Made by a program: the position numbers and the translations under genes. A stretch of 38,350 bases of DNA, from positions 1-38,350 of IMG/VR virus record IMGVR_UViG_3300042905_002313; one strand, written 5' to 3'. Under the pieces are notes generated by a model that was given only the letters and a program-made list of their open reading frames with translations, did not search any database and had not been told where the DNA came from. Source of the stretch: a virus. Below, one piece after another: positions 7,874 through 14,991 of the stretch (position 1 is the stretch's first letter; each line of letters opens with the position of its first letter).

Positions 7874-10024
7874 TCACGGAAGCCACGCGTATTCCTCGGT
7901 AAGGCCGATCAGACCGGCGTCGCGGAGCGCCCGCTTGCCGTCGGACCAGCCATTGCGGGACGCGGCGTGGCCGCGATCCAAGACGCCATCGAGGAAGCAC
8001 TGTTCTTGCCACATCCGCACCCTCACGCACCTGACGGTCGGCATACCTGCCTTCGGCACGGCGGCGACTGCCCCATCCCCGGCCAGCATCTGCGCCAGCA
8101 CCCGCATCATGCCGGGCTGATACTTGCCCTTGGGCCGCGCCACCCTGTGCATGGCGGCATCGACGGCATCGGCTGGCGGCTCGACCGCCACGCAGCTGGT
8201 CAGCGGTTTGCCCCGGCGATTGACGCCGAGCGTGACGACCTCAAGCCGGAAGGCGACATCGTCGCCGCTCTCAAGCTCGCGCTGCTTGGTGACCCGCATC
8301 ACCGACACTTCCGACATTTCCGCGCGGCTGATCTCGATCTCTGTGTCGGTGGCTGCGCGGAGCAGCGAGTGCCCGCGCGCGCCCTTCGCGGTGTCCTTGC
8401 CCGAATGATGGACGTAGGCCAGATGCGCGCCGGTCTCCTGCCGCACGAGGTCGGACGACCTGACCAACGCGCCCATATCCTCGGGCGAGTTCTCGTTGCC
8501 GCCGGCCAGCGCGCGACTGAGCGTGTCGAGGCAGATCATCTTGACCGGCCGCCCAAGTTCGGCCTCGGCGGCCTTGATGGACGCGATCAACCCAGGCACA
8601 TCGGCGGCGGCATCTAACATGTTGATCGAGCTAGGTATTACAACCAGAGGCAGCGACTGCCGGTCGGCCTTGATCCCGTAATGCTTAAGCCACGCGGCGA
8701 TACGGTTCCTGATGCCCGCGATACCTTCCAGCGCGCAGTACACCACCGCGCCCTGGTCCACCTCCCGCCCGCGCCACGGACGCCCGAGTGCGACATGGAT
8801 GGCGACATCCAGGAGCGCGAACGTCTTACCGACGTTGCTGTCGCCGTACCAAACACTCATCCCGCCCTCGACCAGCAACCCCTCGACGAAATCGAGCGCG
8901 GCGTCGCCCGCGTGGATCTCGTCCGCGTAGACGAGCGGGAAGTGCGTCGGCGGTCGCGGCGTTTCGGCGTGCCCCTCCCCCGCCCCGCCGGATGCCTCTT
9001 CCTGCCGATTTCCCGGCCCCTGGCGCGGCTGTTCCCGCCGCTTGGCCTGATAGGCCGCCACGACATCCTCCAGCGCTCCCATATCGCCCCTTTCGGCCTT
9101 GGCGGCGATCTGGGCGCACTTGGCCCGCATCTCGGGCTCGGCGTTGTCGCGGGTGATCCGGCCGGAACGGTTCAGGTCTGCCCCACGGCAGAACTGCGGC
9201 CAAGCGACCTCAAAGATCTCGTCTGCGGTCGGCCACGCGCCATGCTGGCCTGTCAGTTCAAGGAAGACGGCGAACACCGTTCGTGCCATGTAGTCCTCGC
9301 GCCCGTCCTCGACCGCAGGCGGCAGCACCCCGAGGCTTCCTGCGCCGACCGGCGCTCCAAGCGGCGGCGATGACGCGACGCGCTCTCGCGGCCCTGGCCC
9401 GACAGCGGGCTCGGCACGGACTAGATCGAGCAGCCACGCCGGAGCGTCGGCAATGCCCTCGGCCAGCGTGTTGGTCCAGGACCAGACATAGGGCTGACCG
9501 CTCGCATGGAACGACGGCGGCGCGACCACGAACCCGCCCTCGCCTCGGATGTCGAGACCGGGGCCGAGTTGCCGCGCGCTGTTGCGGATCGCCACGCCCT
9601 TTGGCGCGCGGAAATACAGGTGGAGCCCGCCGCCGCCCGTGCGGACCTCGGCGGTCTCGGGCAGGTCGCCGTGGGCCAGCTGCAGCGCGCGGAGGCTGTC
9701 GTCGCCGTCCTTGCCGGGCCCGATGTCCACATCGAGCACGAAGATGTTGCCCGATGCCGAGCCGGTTAGGATGCCGACGCCATAGCGAGCCCGATCACCG
9801 GACCACCAGTCGGCGACCTCTTCGCGCGGCGGACGGCGCTTCTGAAATTGGCTCCAGGTCATCGTCGGGTGCTTGCCCGGGCTCGCGCAGCCATCGCGCG
9901 CGCCGCAGGAACACACCGGCTTGCCTTCGCGGATCTGGACAACGCGGTGGACCGGAATGGGCATCAGCCCCCGGTCGTAGTAGTCGATGGCGGCGTCGAG
10001 CGGCGTCTGTGGTGTCGGTGTCAT
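7874..10024 (-). CDS. Primase-polymerase / RepA-like helicase fusion (716 aa)
   Basis: The N-terminal part (about residues 8-205) is a bifunctional DNA primase/polymerase (Prim-Pol) domain with a CxC...CxxxxxH zinc-type site (38-52), the DVD metal-binding triad (98-100) and GGGLHLYF (131-138). The C-terminal part (about 365-600) is a RepA/AAA_25-type helicase with Walker A GDSNVGKT (394-401), Walker B MICLDT (496-501) and YVHHSGKD (537-544). One protein can thus prime and unwind, as in many small siphoviruses. It begins at ATG 10024 with GGAGG before it. The heptamer cluster after its end could be its binding site. Confidence 0.92.
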   Translation of the reverse strand: MTPTPQTPLDAAIDYYDRGLMPIPVHRVVQIREGKPVCSCGARDGCASPGKHPTMTWSQFQKRRPPREEVADWWSGDRARYGVGILTGSASGNIFVLDVDIGPGKDGDDSLRALQLAHGDLPETAEVRTGGGGLHLYFRAPKGVAIRNSARQLGPGLDIRGEGGFVVAPPSFHASGQPYVWSWTNTLAEGIADAPAWLLDLVRAEPAVGPGPRERVASSPPLGAPVGAGSLGVLPPAVEDGREDYMARTVFAVFLELTGQHGAWPTADEIFEVAWPQFCRGADLNRSGRITRDNAEPEMRAKCAQIAAKAERGDMGALEDVVAAYQAKRREQPRQGPGNRQEEASGGAGEGHAETPRPPTHFPLVYADEIHAGDAALDFVEGLLVEGGMSVWYGDSNVGKTFALLDVAIHVALGRPWRGREVDQGAVVYCALEGIAGIRNRIAAWLKHYGIKADRQSLPLVVIPSSINMLDAAADVPGLIASIKAAEAELGRPVKMICLDTLSRALAGGNENSPEDMGALVRSSDLVRQETGAHLAYVHHSGKDTAKGARGHSLLRAATDTEIEISRAEMSEVSVMRVTKQRELESGDDVAFRLEVVTLGVNRRGKPLTSCVAVEPPADAVDAAMHRVARPKGKYQPGMMRVLAQMLAGDGAVAAVPKAGMPTVRCVRVRMWQEQCFLDGVLDRGHAASRNGWSDGKRALRDAGLIGLTEEYAWLP

Positions 10025-10145
10025 GCGTGCCTCCTATGCGGTCCGGGCAGACCGATGCCGGGGATGTCGCCCCGGCTCGCTCGCCACTTTGCCCAGCCGG
10101 TAGGCGACACCGGCACCAGCGCGGGGAGGACCGCGCCGATCTCGT
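10025..10145 (-). other. Short spacer with a possible coding frame lacking a standard start
   Basis: The minus strand stays open for about 45 codons (...LNEIGAVLPALVPVSPTGWA..., ending GPHRRHA before 10021) and has protein-like composition. No ATG, GTG or TTG lies at its beginning after the stop of the upstream gene, so I do not call it a gene. It could be a CTG-initiated or translationally coupled peptide. Confidence 0.3.
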
Positions 10146-10802
10146 TCAGAACTCGGTGTCGTCCGTGACCGCAGGTGCGGCCGCAGGTTTCGCGACGGGC
10201 GGCGTCGCGACCTTCGCCCCGGTCGCGGGCGGCGCAGCCGCCGGAGCTGGCGCAGCCGCAGCGACCGGCGTCGGCCCAGAGGTCAGCGGCAGATCGGCCG
10301 GACGGGCCACCCAGTTGACGATCTGGAGGACCGGCTTGTAGTTCGTGCTTTTCGCGCCGCCGGACATCGCCTGCGTCACCGCCTCGGTGCTCGGGCACGC
10401 CACCACCGGCAACTTGCCCTCTTTCGCCTCGGGCGCAGCCATGTAGGCGTCGTGCAGCTGGTCGATGGCAGCCATCACGATGCCCGCCTGCGTGAGCAGT
10501 TCGCGGACATCGCCGCCCGCCGACTTGGACAGCTTGAGCATGAGCCGCACCGACCGCTTGTGATCCGGCGTCGGCTGCGGCGGCATCTGCGCGGGGACGC
10601 GCGCGAAGCTGGTCGAGGGCGGCGCGCCAGCGGCGAAGAGCGCCCAGCCGATATCGATCTGCGCGAGGTCGAAGACAGCGGTGAACCCGTTGCTGATGTC
10701 CACAACGCTGTCCTTGCCATCGACGCGGAACCACCGGCCCGCGCGGGCGTCGTATTTCACGATGGGGGTGCGGTTCGTGTTCGTGGGAATACCGAGTGCC
10801 AT
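10146..10802 (-). CDS. Putative single-stranded DNA-binding protein (218 aa)
   Basis: The first 165 residues form a compact domain (VKYDARAGRWFRVDG..., VVDISNGFTAVFDL..., ...YKPVLQIVNWVARP). A long Ala/Pro-rich linker (about 165-210) follows, ending in an acidic TDDTEF tip. A flexible linker plus acidic, Phe-terminated tail is the hallmark of SSB proteins, which use it to recruit partners. The position between a RecB-like nuclease and the primase-helicase supports a role at the fork. The domain itself is not classical OB-fold by eye, so the call is moderate. Start at 10802 has AAGGA upstream. Confidence 0.6.
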   Translation of the reverse strand: MALGIPTNTNRTPIVKYDARAGRWFRVDGKDSVVDISNGFTAVFDLAQIDIGWALFAAGAPPSTSFARVPAQMPPQPTPDHKRSVRLMLKLSKSAGGDVRELLTQAGIVMAAIDQLHDAYMAAPEAKEGKLPVVACPSTEAVTQAMSGGAKSTNYKPVLQIVNWVARPADLPLTSGPTPVAAAAPAPAAAPPATGAKVATPPVAKPAAAPAVTDDTEF

Positions 10803-10856
10803 TTGCGTTGTCCTTCTGCGTTTCACCTGACTGGAAAGCGCCAGTCGCGCTCCGGC

Positions 10857-11600
10857 TCAGAAGCCGAACAGGGCCAGCCCGTTCGCCCGCGTCTGCGGGT
10901 CGGACCAGTAGAAGCTGTCGTAATCGGGGCAGACGATGGCAGCGAGTTCCTGCGGGTCCGCCGAGATCGACAGGAACTTGTCCAGCCGTCTCGCGATGTT
11001 CGCGAGCGCCGCGAGATGATCCGCCGGGTTCTCCAGTATGTAGACGGCATGCTTCTTTGGCGTCGCGTACGCGAACAGCATGGCGTAATTGCCGAAGGCC
11101 CGCGCGTATACCGCGCCCTGTCGAGCGTGGGCGACCTTGATGGCGCTCGGCAGCGTGCCCGATGTCTTTAGATCGATGACCGTGCCGTGCGCGTGGAACA
11201 CGAAATCGGTGTACCCGATGCATGGCACCGGCACGCCCTCAAGCTGGACCTCGACGCGGTGTTGGCGTCCGTCCTCGGGCACATCGGGCGCGCCGTAGGG
11301 CGACAGGGCCGCGTATGCCTGCCGGACCATCGGCGCGATCTTTTCGCGGGCGTCGGGATCGTCACAGAGCAGATCGTAACGCGCGCCAGCGAGTAGGGCG
11401 GCCCACCCAACCCCATCGACTTCTCCCCGCAACGCCGCCTCGACGCCAGCCTCCACAGCGGTCCCGACATGCGCGGCCGGACCGACTTTGCCCCGCCTGC
11501 CGCAGAGCCGTTCCATCACCCAGAGCGCGGGCTCGGCGGCGAACAGGTTGAGCGAGGATGCGGACACATGCTCGATGCGGTGCAACTTGAGCCCGCTCAT
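10857..11600 (-). CDS. PD-(D/E)XK nuclease, RecB/Cas4-like (247 aa)
   Basis: Catalytic pattern visible: GTAVEAGVEAAL with H44 upstream, GYTDFVF (D132) and VIDLKTSG (D143, K145), the standard D...DxK core. No helicase domain or four-Cys Fe-S cluster is evident, so it is a stand-alone exonuclease-type domain as in phage recombination modules. It probably processes DNA ends for recombination or replication together with the neighbouring ssDNA-binding protein. Its start overlaps the stop of the DUF6378-like gene (ATGA). Confidence 0.85.
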   Translation of the reverse strand: MSGLKLHRIEHVSASSLNLFAAEPALWVMERLCGRRGKVGPAAHVGTAVEAGVEAALRGEVDGVGWAALLAGARYDLLCDDPDAREKIAPMVRQAYAALSPYGAPDVPEDGRQHRVEVQLEGVPVPCIGYTDFVFHAHGTVIDLKTSGTLPSAIKVAHARQGAVYARAFGNYAMLFAYATPKKHAVYILENPADHLAALANIARRLDKFLSISADPQELAAIVCPDYDSFYWSDPQTRANGLALFGF

Positions 11601-11926
11601 ATTTCCATGCTCCCGGTCGCGGGGATCGACAACGACATCTCATACTCGCCCTCGGCCAGTTGCTTGTCGATGATCCGCCCGGCCAGCGCGATGTAGCCAA
11701 GGGCGTCAACGTAATCGTCGCGGTTGGTGTCGCCGTGCTGGGTTCTGGCTATCTTGAGCAGAGCGAGCATGACCAGCACCTGATCGGTGCTGATCGCGAG
11801 CCCGCAGCCGCGCCCGAGATAGGCTTCCCAAAGCCGCGCGACGGTCGAATGCAGCGCCTCCGCGTCGCCGTGCTGCCGCGCGCGGTCGCCGTCGATCAGT
11901 TCCTTCGCCTTTTCGAGAGGGTCCAT
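11597..11926 (-). CDS. DUF6378-like protein (109 aa)
   Basis: The order KAKELIDGDRARQHGDAEAL, WEAYLGR, TDQVLVMLALLKIART and DDYVDALGYIALAGR matches the DUF6378 family of short phage proteins (typical length about 90-110). The function of the family is not established; its HGD and DDYVDALGY motifs could bind a nucleotide or metal, but that is inference. A clear AGGAG lies before ATG 11926. It is coupled to the nuclease gene by a 4-bp ATGA overlap, suggesting co-expression in replication. Confidence 0.82.
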   Translation of the reverse strand: MDPLEKAKELIDGDRARQHGDAEALHSTVARLWEAYLGRGCGLAISTDQVLVMLALLKIARTQHGDTNRDDYVDALGYIALAGRIIDKQLAEGEYEMSLSIPATGSMEI

Positions 11927-12070
11927 CGTTGTCTCCTGGGTTGGGTGAGGTGGCGGGAGCGGTCATCAGGTACGATGCTAGCCGGGAGTGCCTGTTAACT
12001 CGCTCGCCGCGAGCTGAGCCGCTTGGGAGGCGCGGCCCGCCGGCCGCGCACGGGAGGAGGCTCCCGGCTG
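11927..12070. other. Spacer with tandem GC hairpins
   Basis: Between the GapR-like gene end and the DUF6378-like gene are two perfect stem-loops: GCGCGGCC-CGCC-GGCCGCGC (12030-12049) and CGGGAG-GAGG-CTCCCG (12051-12066). No U-tract follows on the minus strand, so they look more like mRNA-stabilising or attenuating structures than classical terminators. Confidence 0.5.
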
Positions 12071-12322
12071 TCAGATGTCGAGGCGCAGCTGCACGCCGAG
12101 CCGGTCGGCGTAAAGCCGGACCAGCGCAAGGCGCGACTCCTCCCGCTGCCGCCGCTTTTCGTTGTGCCTCATTTCGACCACGCGCACCAGCGCGCCGCCG
12201 TCATAGCCTGCGCTGGTCGCCTCGGCTTTGATCGCGGCGAGACTTTCGCGGGCGTCCTCGATCTCCTGAAGCGCCGCCTCGATCCGGTCGGCGAAACGGG
12301 AAAGGTCGTCATTGGTCGTCAT
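12071..12322 (-). CDS. GapR-like nucleoid-associated protein (DUF2312 family)
   Basis: The 83-residue protein (MTTNDDLSRFADRIEAALQE...) has the two-helix coiled-coil layout and the phrase IKAEATSAGYDGGALVRVVEMR followed by a basic, then acidic Leu-rich helix. This matches the DUF2312/GapR family, which in Caulobacter binds over-twisted, AT-rich DNA ahead of forks. Phage copies are common in alphaproteobacterial phages. Here it would help replication or alter host nucleoid behaviour. It overlaps the RusA gene by 14 bp. Confidence 0.82.
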   Translation of the reverse strand: MTTNDDLSRFADRIEAALQEIEDARESLAAIKAEATSAGYDGGALVRVVEMRHNEKRRQREESRLALVRLYADRLGVQLRLDI

Positions 12323-12680
12323 CGGTCATCTCCTCCAGGCTGATCACCGCGCGCGGATTGTCGCGGTCTAGGTGGTGGTGCAGGTGCATCTCTTTCACCT
12401 GCCGGTCGTTCTCATACGCGATGCCTTGCAATGCGTCGAGGATCAGCGACACATCGAGATCAGGGCGGCGGCTTGCATAGTAGACATGCGCGGTCATGCG
12501 GATATCGCCGGTCATCAGCGGCTGCATCGGCCGCACCTGCTCGCGCAAGCTCGCCACATAGTCGAGCGCCTTCTGGCTCTTGATGAAGCGGGCGCGCCCG
12601 CCGATGGTGACTAGGCGGCGGGAGTTGGCCTTGCTCGCGGGCTCGCCGATGATCGTGTAATGGACACTGCGGCGGATCAT
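12309..12680 (-). CDS. rusA: RusA-family Holliday junction resolvase
   Basis: The protein (123 aa) has GEPASKANSRR (12-22), RPDLDVSLILDAL (73-84) and NDRQVKE (91-97). The acids D74, D76 and D92 match the RusA catalytic set (D70, D72, D91 in E. coli RusA). RusA dimers cut four-way junctions, here resolving recombination or replication intermediates before packaging. Length is normal. Start overlaps the preceding stop as ATGA. Confidence 0.9.
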   Translation of the reverse strand: MIRRSVHYTIIGEPASKANSRRLVTIGGRARFIKSQKALDYVASLREQVRPMQPLMTGDIRMTAHVYYASRRPDLDVSLILDALQGIAYENDRQVKEMHLHHHLDRDNPRAVISLEEMTDDDQ

Positions 12681-12865
12681 GACATGGCCCTGTAGGGATG
12701 GATGCGATAGCTGCCGTCGCCGAGAGAGCAGCGCCGAGGGCTTGGGTCATTGAATGGAATATTGCTCATCGAGGATTGCAATGTCCCAATAATTGGCCAC
12801 GGTTGCAATCCGAACCACTTCCTGCCCGGCTCGTCGCGCTCGTCATCCTCGGGCCGGTCAATCAT
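12677..12865 (-). CDS. Small hypothetical protein (62 aa)
   Basis: The frame from ATG 12865 encodes MIDRPEDDERDEPGRKWFGL... ending ...RIHPYRAMS. It has an acidic N-terminus and a hydrophobic-aromatic middle (KWFGLQPWPIIG). The start overlaps the upstream stop (ATGA), and its stop overlaps the RusA start (ATGA), which makes a coupled gene likely. No recognised family. Confidence 0.72.
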   Translation of the reverse strand: MIDRPEDDERDEPGRKWFGLQPWPIIGTLQSSMSNIPFNDPSPRRCSLGDGSYRIHPYRAMS

Positions 12866-13374
12866 CTGGACGCGACCAGCATAGCGGCGGCGCAGCCGGT
12901 CGAACTGAACAGACGATGCTGCGGCACCGGCCTGCGCCACAGCGCGTGGCGCTCGGCGAGGCTGCGCGGCTCGTCCTCGTAGAGCGCGTCGCCCATCAGC
13001 TGGGGCCACAGATGCGAGCGATCAGGGACCGGGCGGTCGTCGCGCGACGCGCGAACTGCTGGATAGTCGCGCTTTGGCCTTGCGTCGGGCGGCACCTCGC
13101 CGCGCGCAATGGCGACTGCGATAGCGCCGCCACGAGGCCTTCCGCCGCCGGTGCGTTTCTTTGCCCCCGGTGCCCGGCGCGACTTGAACACCGCGTCGAG
13201 CCGCATCGAGTACGAGATCGGGCCGGCTATGTAGCCGCCGCTGATGGCGTTGCGGACGGCGTTGGTCAACGTGACCACATCGACATCGTAGAACAGATCG
13301 CGGATCTGCGCGCCGGTCATCGTCCTTGCATCGTAAACCGCCAGCGCGACGCGGCGGTAAAGGCCAGTGGTCAT
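12862..13374 (-). CDS. Hypothetical early protein with N-terminal winged-helix-like region (170 aa)
   Basis: Residues about 1-65 (MTTGLYRRVALAVYDARTMTGAQI..., ...VVTLTNAVRNAISGGYIAGP) resemble a short helix-turn-helix/winged-helix fold as seen in phage DNA-binding proteins with 'TGAQIRDLF...LTNAVRNAI' spacing. A basic, Gly/Arg-rich linker (KSRRAPGAKKRTGGGRPRGG) follows, then an Arg/Trp-rich tail. It is coupled to the regulator by ATGA (13374-13371). It is probably DNA-binding by composition and neighbourhood, and may act as a replication or transcription accessory. I cannot name it. Confidence 0.68.
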   Translation of the reverse strand: MTTGLYRRVALAVYDARTMTGAQIRDLFYDVDVVTLTNAVRNAISGGYIAGPISYSMRLDAVFKSRRAPGAKKRTGGGRPRGGAIAVAIARGEVPPDARPKRDYPAVRASRDDRPVPDRSHLWPQLMGDALYEDEPRSLAERHALWRRPVPQHRLFSSTGCAAAMLVASR

Positions 13375-13556
13375 TGCATTGCCTCCGGGTTGCATTTGAA
13401 CCCCGCCCGCTCGGCGATCCTGACCGCCTCCAGATGCCGCGAGCGCGGAATTGCGCGGCGGCGGATCCAGTTGGAGATCGCCTGCGGCGAGCAGCAAAAC
13501 AGCCGCGCAGCGGCGGCAGGCCCGCCGAGGCGGGCGATGAAGCGGACGATGGTCAT
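13371..13556 (-). CDS. Cro/YdaS-like helix-turn-helix regulator (61 aa)
   Basis: The whole protein is one HTH domain: LGGPAAAARLFCCSPQAISNWIRRRAIPRSRHLEAVRIAERAG (residues about 10-52). It has the typical 'AA.L..S.Q.ISNW..R..IP..R' pattern of Cro and YdaS-type regulators. It is the first gene of the leftward unit and probably binds operators in the divergent region 13557-13712 to balance the two units. Its promoter -10 sits so close to the ATG that the transcript would be leaderless or nearly so. Confidence 0.85.
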   Translation of the reverse strand: MTIVRFIARLGGPAAAARLFCCSPQAISNWIRRRAIPRSRHLEAVRIAERAGFKCNPEAMQ

Positions 13557-13563
13557 GGGATCG

Positions 13564-13591
13564 AGGATACACCCGCTGTTACATCTGTCAA
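13564..13591 (-). promoter_or_regulatory. Leftward sigma70-type promoter for the regulator operon
   Basis: On the minus strand TTGACA (13591-13586) is followed after 16 nt by TATCCT (13569-13564). The -35 is perfect and the -10 matches four of six. The expected start is at about 13557, directly next to the regulator ATG at 13556. Confidence 0.65.
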
Positions 13592-13636
13592 GCGCCGGGC
13601 GCATAGCGGCATGCGAGGATTGCATGGCGATTGGCG

Positions 13637-13664
13637 TTGCGGATCGTAACGGGCGGTGTATATT
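13637..13664 (+). promoter_or_regulatory. Rightward promoter for the accessory operon
   Basis: TATATT at 13659-13664 is a good -10, with a weak -35 (TTGCGG, 13637-13642) 16 nt upstream. The 16 bases GTAACGGGCGGTGTAT (13646-13661) match 13 of 16 positions of GTAACAGCGGGTGTAT on the opposite strand (13582-13567) at the same place relative to the leftward -10. The two promoters therefore share an element that one regulator could bind. Confidence 0.5.
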
Positions 13665-13712
13665 CCCCTCCATCGCAACCGGCCGACCCGGCCGACAACG
13701 GAGGACCAGCAG

Positions 13713-13931
13713 ATGACGATCAAGGGCAAAGTCTGGATCGCCGGGCGACAGCGCCGGGTCCAGGGCAAGAGCTTGGATCGTTTGTTCCGGAGCGTAGCTC
13801 ACAAGTTTGGGCTCGCGACGGGCTACGAAGCTCGCCGCGTAAGCGCCTCCGACTGGGAGGTGAAAGTGTGGCAGAGCGACCACGACCGCAGGTTACTCGC
13901 AATCGTGGATCTTACGATTGAGAGCACCTGA
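13713..13931 (+). CDS. First gene of the rightward unit, hypothetical (72 aa)
   Basis: Small basic protein (MTIKGKVWIAGRQRRVQGKS... ending ...RLLAIVDLTIEST) with a predicted beta-alpha-beta pattern. GGAGGA lies 9 nt before ATG 13713. Its stop (TGA, 13929-13931) is embedded in the first copy of a duplicated hairpin repeat. As the first gene after the divergent promoter it is probably expressed early. No recognised family. Confidence 0.78.
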   Translation: MTIKGKVWIAGRQRRVQGKSLDRLFRSVAHKFGLATGYEARRVSASDWEVKVWQSDHDRRLLAIVDLTIEST

Positions 13932-13997
13932 CCCTCCCTGCCGCCGCCCCGCGTTTGGGCGGCGTCGGGGAGCGTCAGGCTCCAGCAACGCAACGGA
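13926..13997 (+). repeat. Intercistronic hairpin repeat, copy 1
   Basis: This copy starts at the stop codon of the 72-residue gene. Paired segments CTGAC/GTCAG, CTCCC/GGGAG and GCCGCC/GGCGGC (13927-13977) form a long stem around a 12-nt loop. It ends in CAACGGAGG, the ribosome binding site of the next gene. A nearly identical copy lies at 14273-14347. No U-tract follows, so it looks like a processing, stability or attenuation element. Confidence 0.75.
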
Positions 13998-14007
13998 GGA
14001 ACAGCAG

Positions 14008-14277
14008 GTGATCTCGATCCAGATCCACGGCAGCGCCATTGACACCGCAGAAGATCATTGCCGCGCCGAGGAGGCCGCGATGAAAGTGTTTGCCGAAGCG
14101 CGCTGCACGCCGCGCCAGGCCGAGGCCGAGTACCACCGCCAGTTTGACCGCCTCGATTGCGAGGTCGGAATGACTGGGCTCGCGAAGACGTGGCTGGAGG
14201 CGCGCGAGGCGGCAGAGCGTGCGGCACGTCGCGGCTGGCACAACCCTCTTAGCTGTCATGTTTCGATGCGCGCCTGA
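14008..14277 (+). CDS. Hypothetical early protein (89 aa), GTG start
   Basis: Encodes MISIQIHGSAIDTAEDHCRA..., a mostly helical, charged protein with many Ala and Glu. The start is GTG 14008 because GGAGGA lies 8 nt before it, the same leader as the preceding gene. The end lies in hairpin repeat copy 2. Part of the rightward accessory unit. No recognised motif. Confidence 0.75.
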   Translation: MISIQIHGSAIDTAEDHCRAEEAAMKVFAEARCTPRQAEAEYHRQFDRLDCEVGMTGLAKTWLEAREAAERAARRGWHNPLSCHVSMRA

Positions 14278-14347
14278 CCCTCCCTGCCGCCGCCCCGCTA
14301 CTGGGCGGCGTCGGGGAGCGCCAGGCTCCATCGATCAACGCAACGGA
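14273..14347 (+). repeat. Intercistronic hairpin repeat, copy 2
   Basis: It matches copy 1 (13926-13997) almost base for base across the CCTGACCCTCCCTGCCGCC arm, the GGCGGC arm and the CAACGGAG end; the loop differs (GCTACTG instead of GCGTTTG). It again starts at the stop codon (14275-14277) of the upstream gene. The duplication probably arose together with the gene-leader cassette. Confidence 0.75.
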
Positions 14348-14374
14348 GCCGCGAGGCTCCAGAAGGAGAAGACG

Positions 14375-14614
14375 ATGCAAGCGACGATTTGGTTGAGCGA
14401 CGACGAAACCGGCCACATCGAGGCCAAAGCGGTGTGGTCCGTCGAGGCGGCTGCGACGCCGTTCGAGCAGAACCGCATCGTGGCCTATTGCGGCAACATG
14501 AGCCTGTCGATGAACGTCGATAAGGCCGAACGCCTCGGCCGTGCGCTGCTCGATGCCGCCACCGCTCGTCGCGAGGAGATCGAGGCGCTGGAACAGGAGG
14601 CGTCCAATGAATAG
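14375..14614 (+). CDS. Hypothetical early protein (79 aa)
   Basis: MQATIWLSDDETGHIEAKAV... ends ...EIEALEQEASNE. It looks beta-rich at the N-terminus with a helical tail (RALLDAATARREEIEALEQE). AAGGAG lies 6 nt before ATG 14375. Short proteins with the 'single strand pair plus helix' arrangement are common in alphaproteobacterial phage early regions, but I cannot name it. Confidence 0.78.
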   Translation: MQATIWLSDDETGHIEAKAVWSVEAAATPFEQNRIVAYCGNMSLSMNVDKAERLGRALLDAATARREEIEALEQEASNE

Positions 14615-14909
14615 GTTTCCCGAACCCACCGCCGCCGCAGACGCGGCGACCGCGCGGCGCGACCGCGCTCAGGCGCTGGAGCTGCGCCTGCGGATGGCCG
14701 AAGCCCGCGCCATCGCCGCGTGCGCGGTGGCGGTCACCGGGCTCGCCGCCGCGCTGGTCGAGGCGGCGGAGCAGACCGCCGGGGCTCCGGCGCTTGACCG
14801 GCACGCCCTGGTTCAGCGGATCATGATGGATGTCTCGGCCGCCCTCGAGGTCGAGGCGAGCGAGCAGATCGAGGCGATCTGCGAGGCGATGGAGGACGCC
14901 AATGCGTGA
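14607..14909 (+). CDS. Hypothetical helical protein (100 aa)
   Basis: A helical, Ala/Glu-rich protein (MNRFPEPTAAADAATARRDR...) with long amphipathic helices and a moderately hydrophobic segment around residues 38-55 (AIAACAVAVTGLAAALV) that might be membrane-active but is interrupted by small residues. It overlaps the preceding gene by 8 bp and the next tiny gene by 8 bp. Function unknown. Confidence 0.7.
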   Translation: MNRFPEPTAAADAATARRDRAQALELRLRMAEARAIAACAVAVTGLAAALVEAAEQTAGAPALDRHALVQRIMMDVSAALEVEASEQIEAICEAMEDANA

Positions 14910-14991
14910 GCGCATCGAGCGTCAGATGAGACTGTTCCTGGCCGGCGGCGCGGCAGGGGCGGTGGTGGGAGTGCTGGCGGGGTTCATCTAG
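14902..14991 (+). CDS. Tiny membrane protein (29 aa)
   Basis: The sequence MRERIERQMRLFLAGGAAGA then VVGVLAGFI has a positive N-terminus and one hydrophobic Gly/Ala/Val segment (residues 11-29), a single-span membrane peptide. It starts inside the end of the preceding gene. Its stop (14989-14991) lies in the degenerate first half-unit of the repeat array, so array and gene touch directly. Confidence 0.65.
   Translation: MRERIERQMRLFLAGGAAGAVVGVLAGFI

Noticed and set aside
10021-11223. Minus-strand open frame (400 aa)
   Set aside because: Overlaps the nuclease and the ssDNA-binding gene in another frame with Arg/Gly/Ala-rich shadow composition; only its last 45 codons lie in a gap.
12030-12066. 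Intrinsic terminators
   Set aside because: The two hairpins are perfect, but no U-tract follows on the transcribed strand, so they are listed only as spacer structures.
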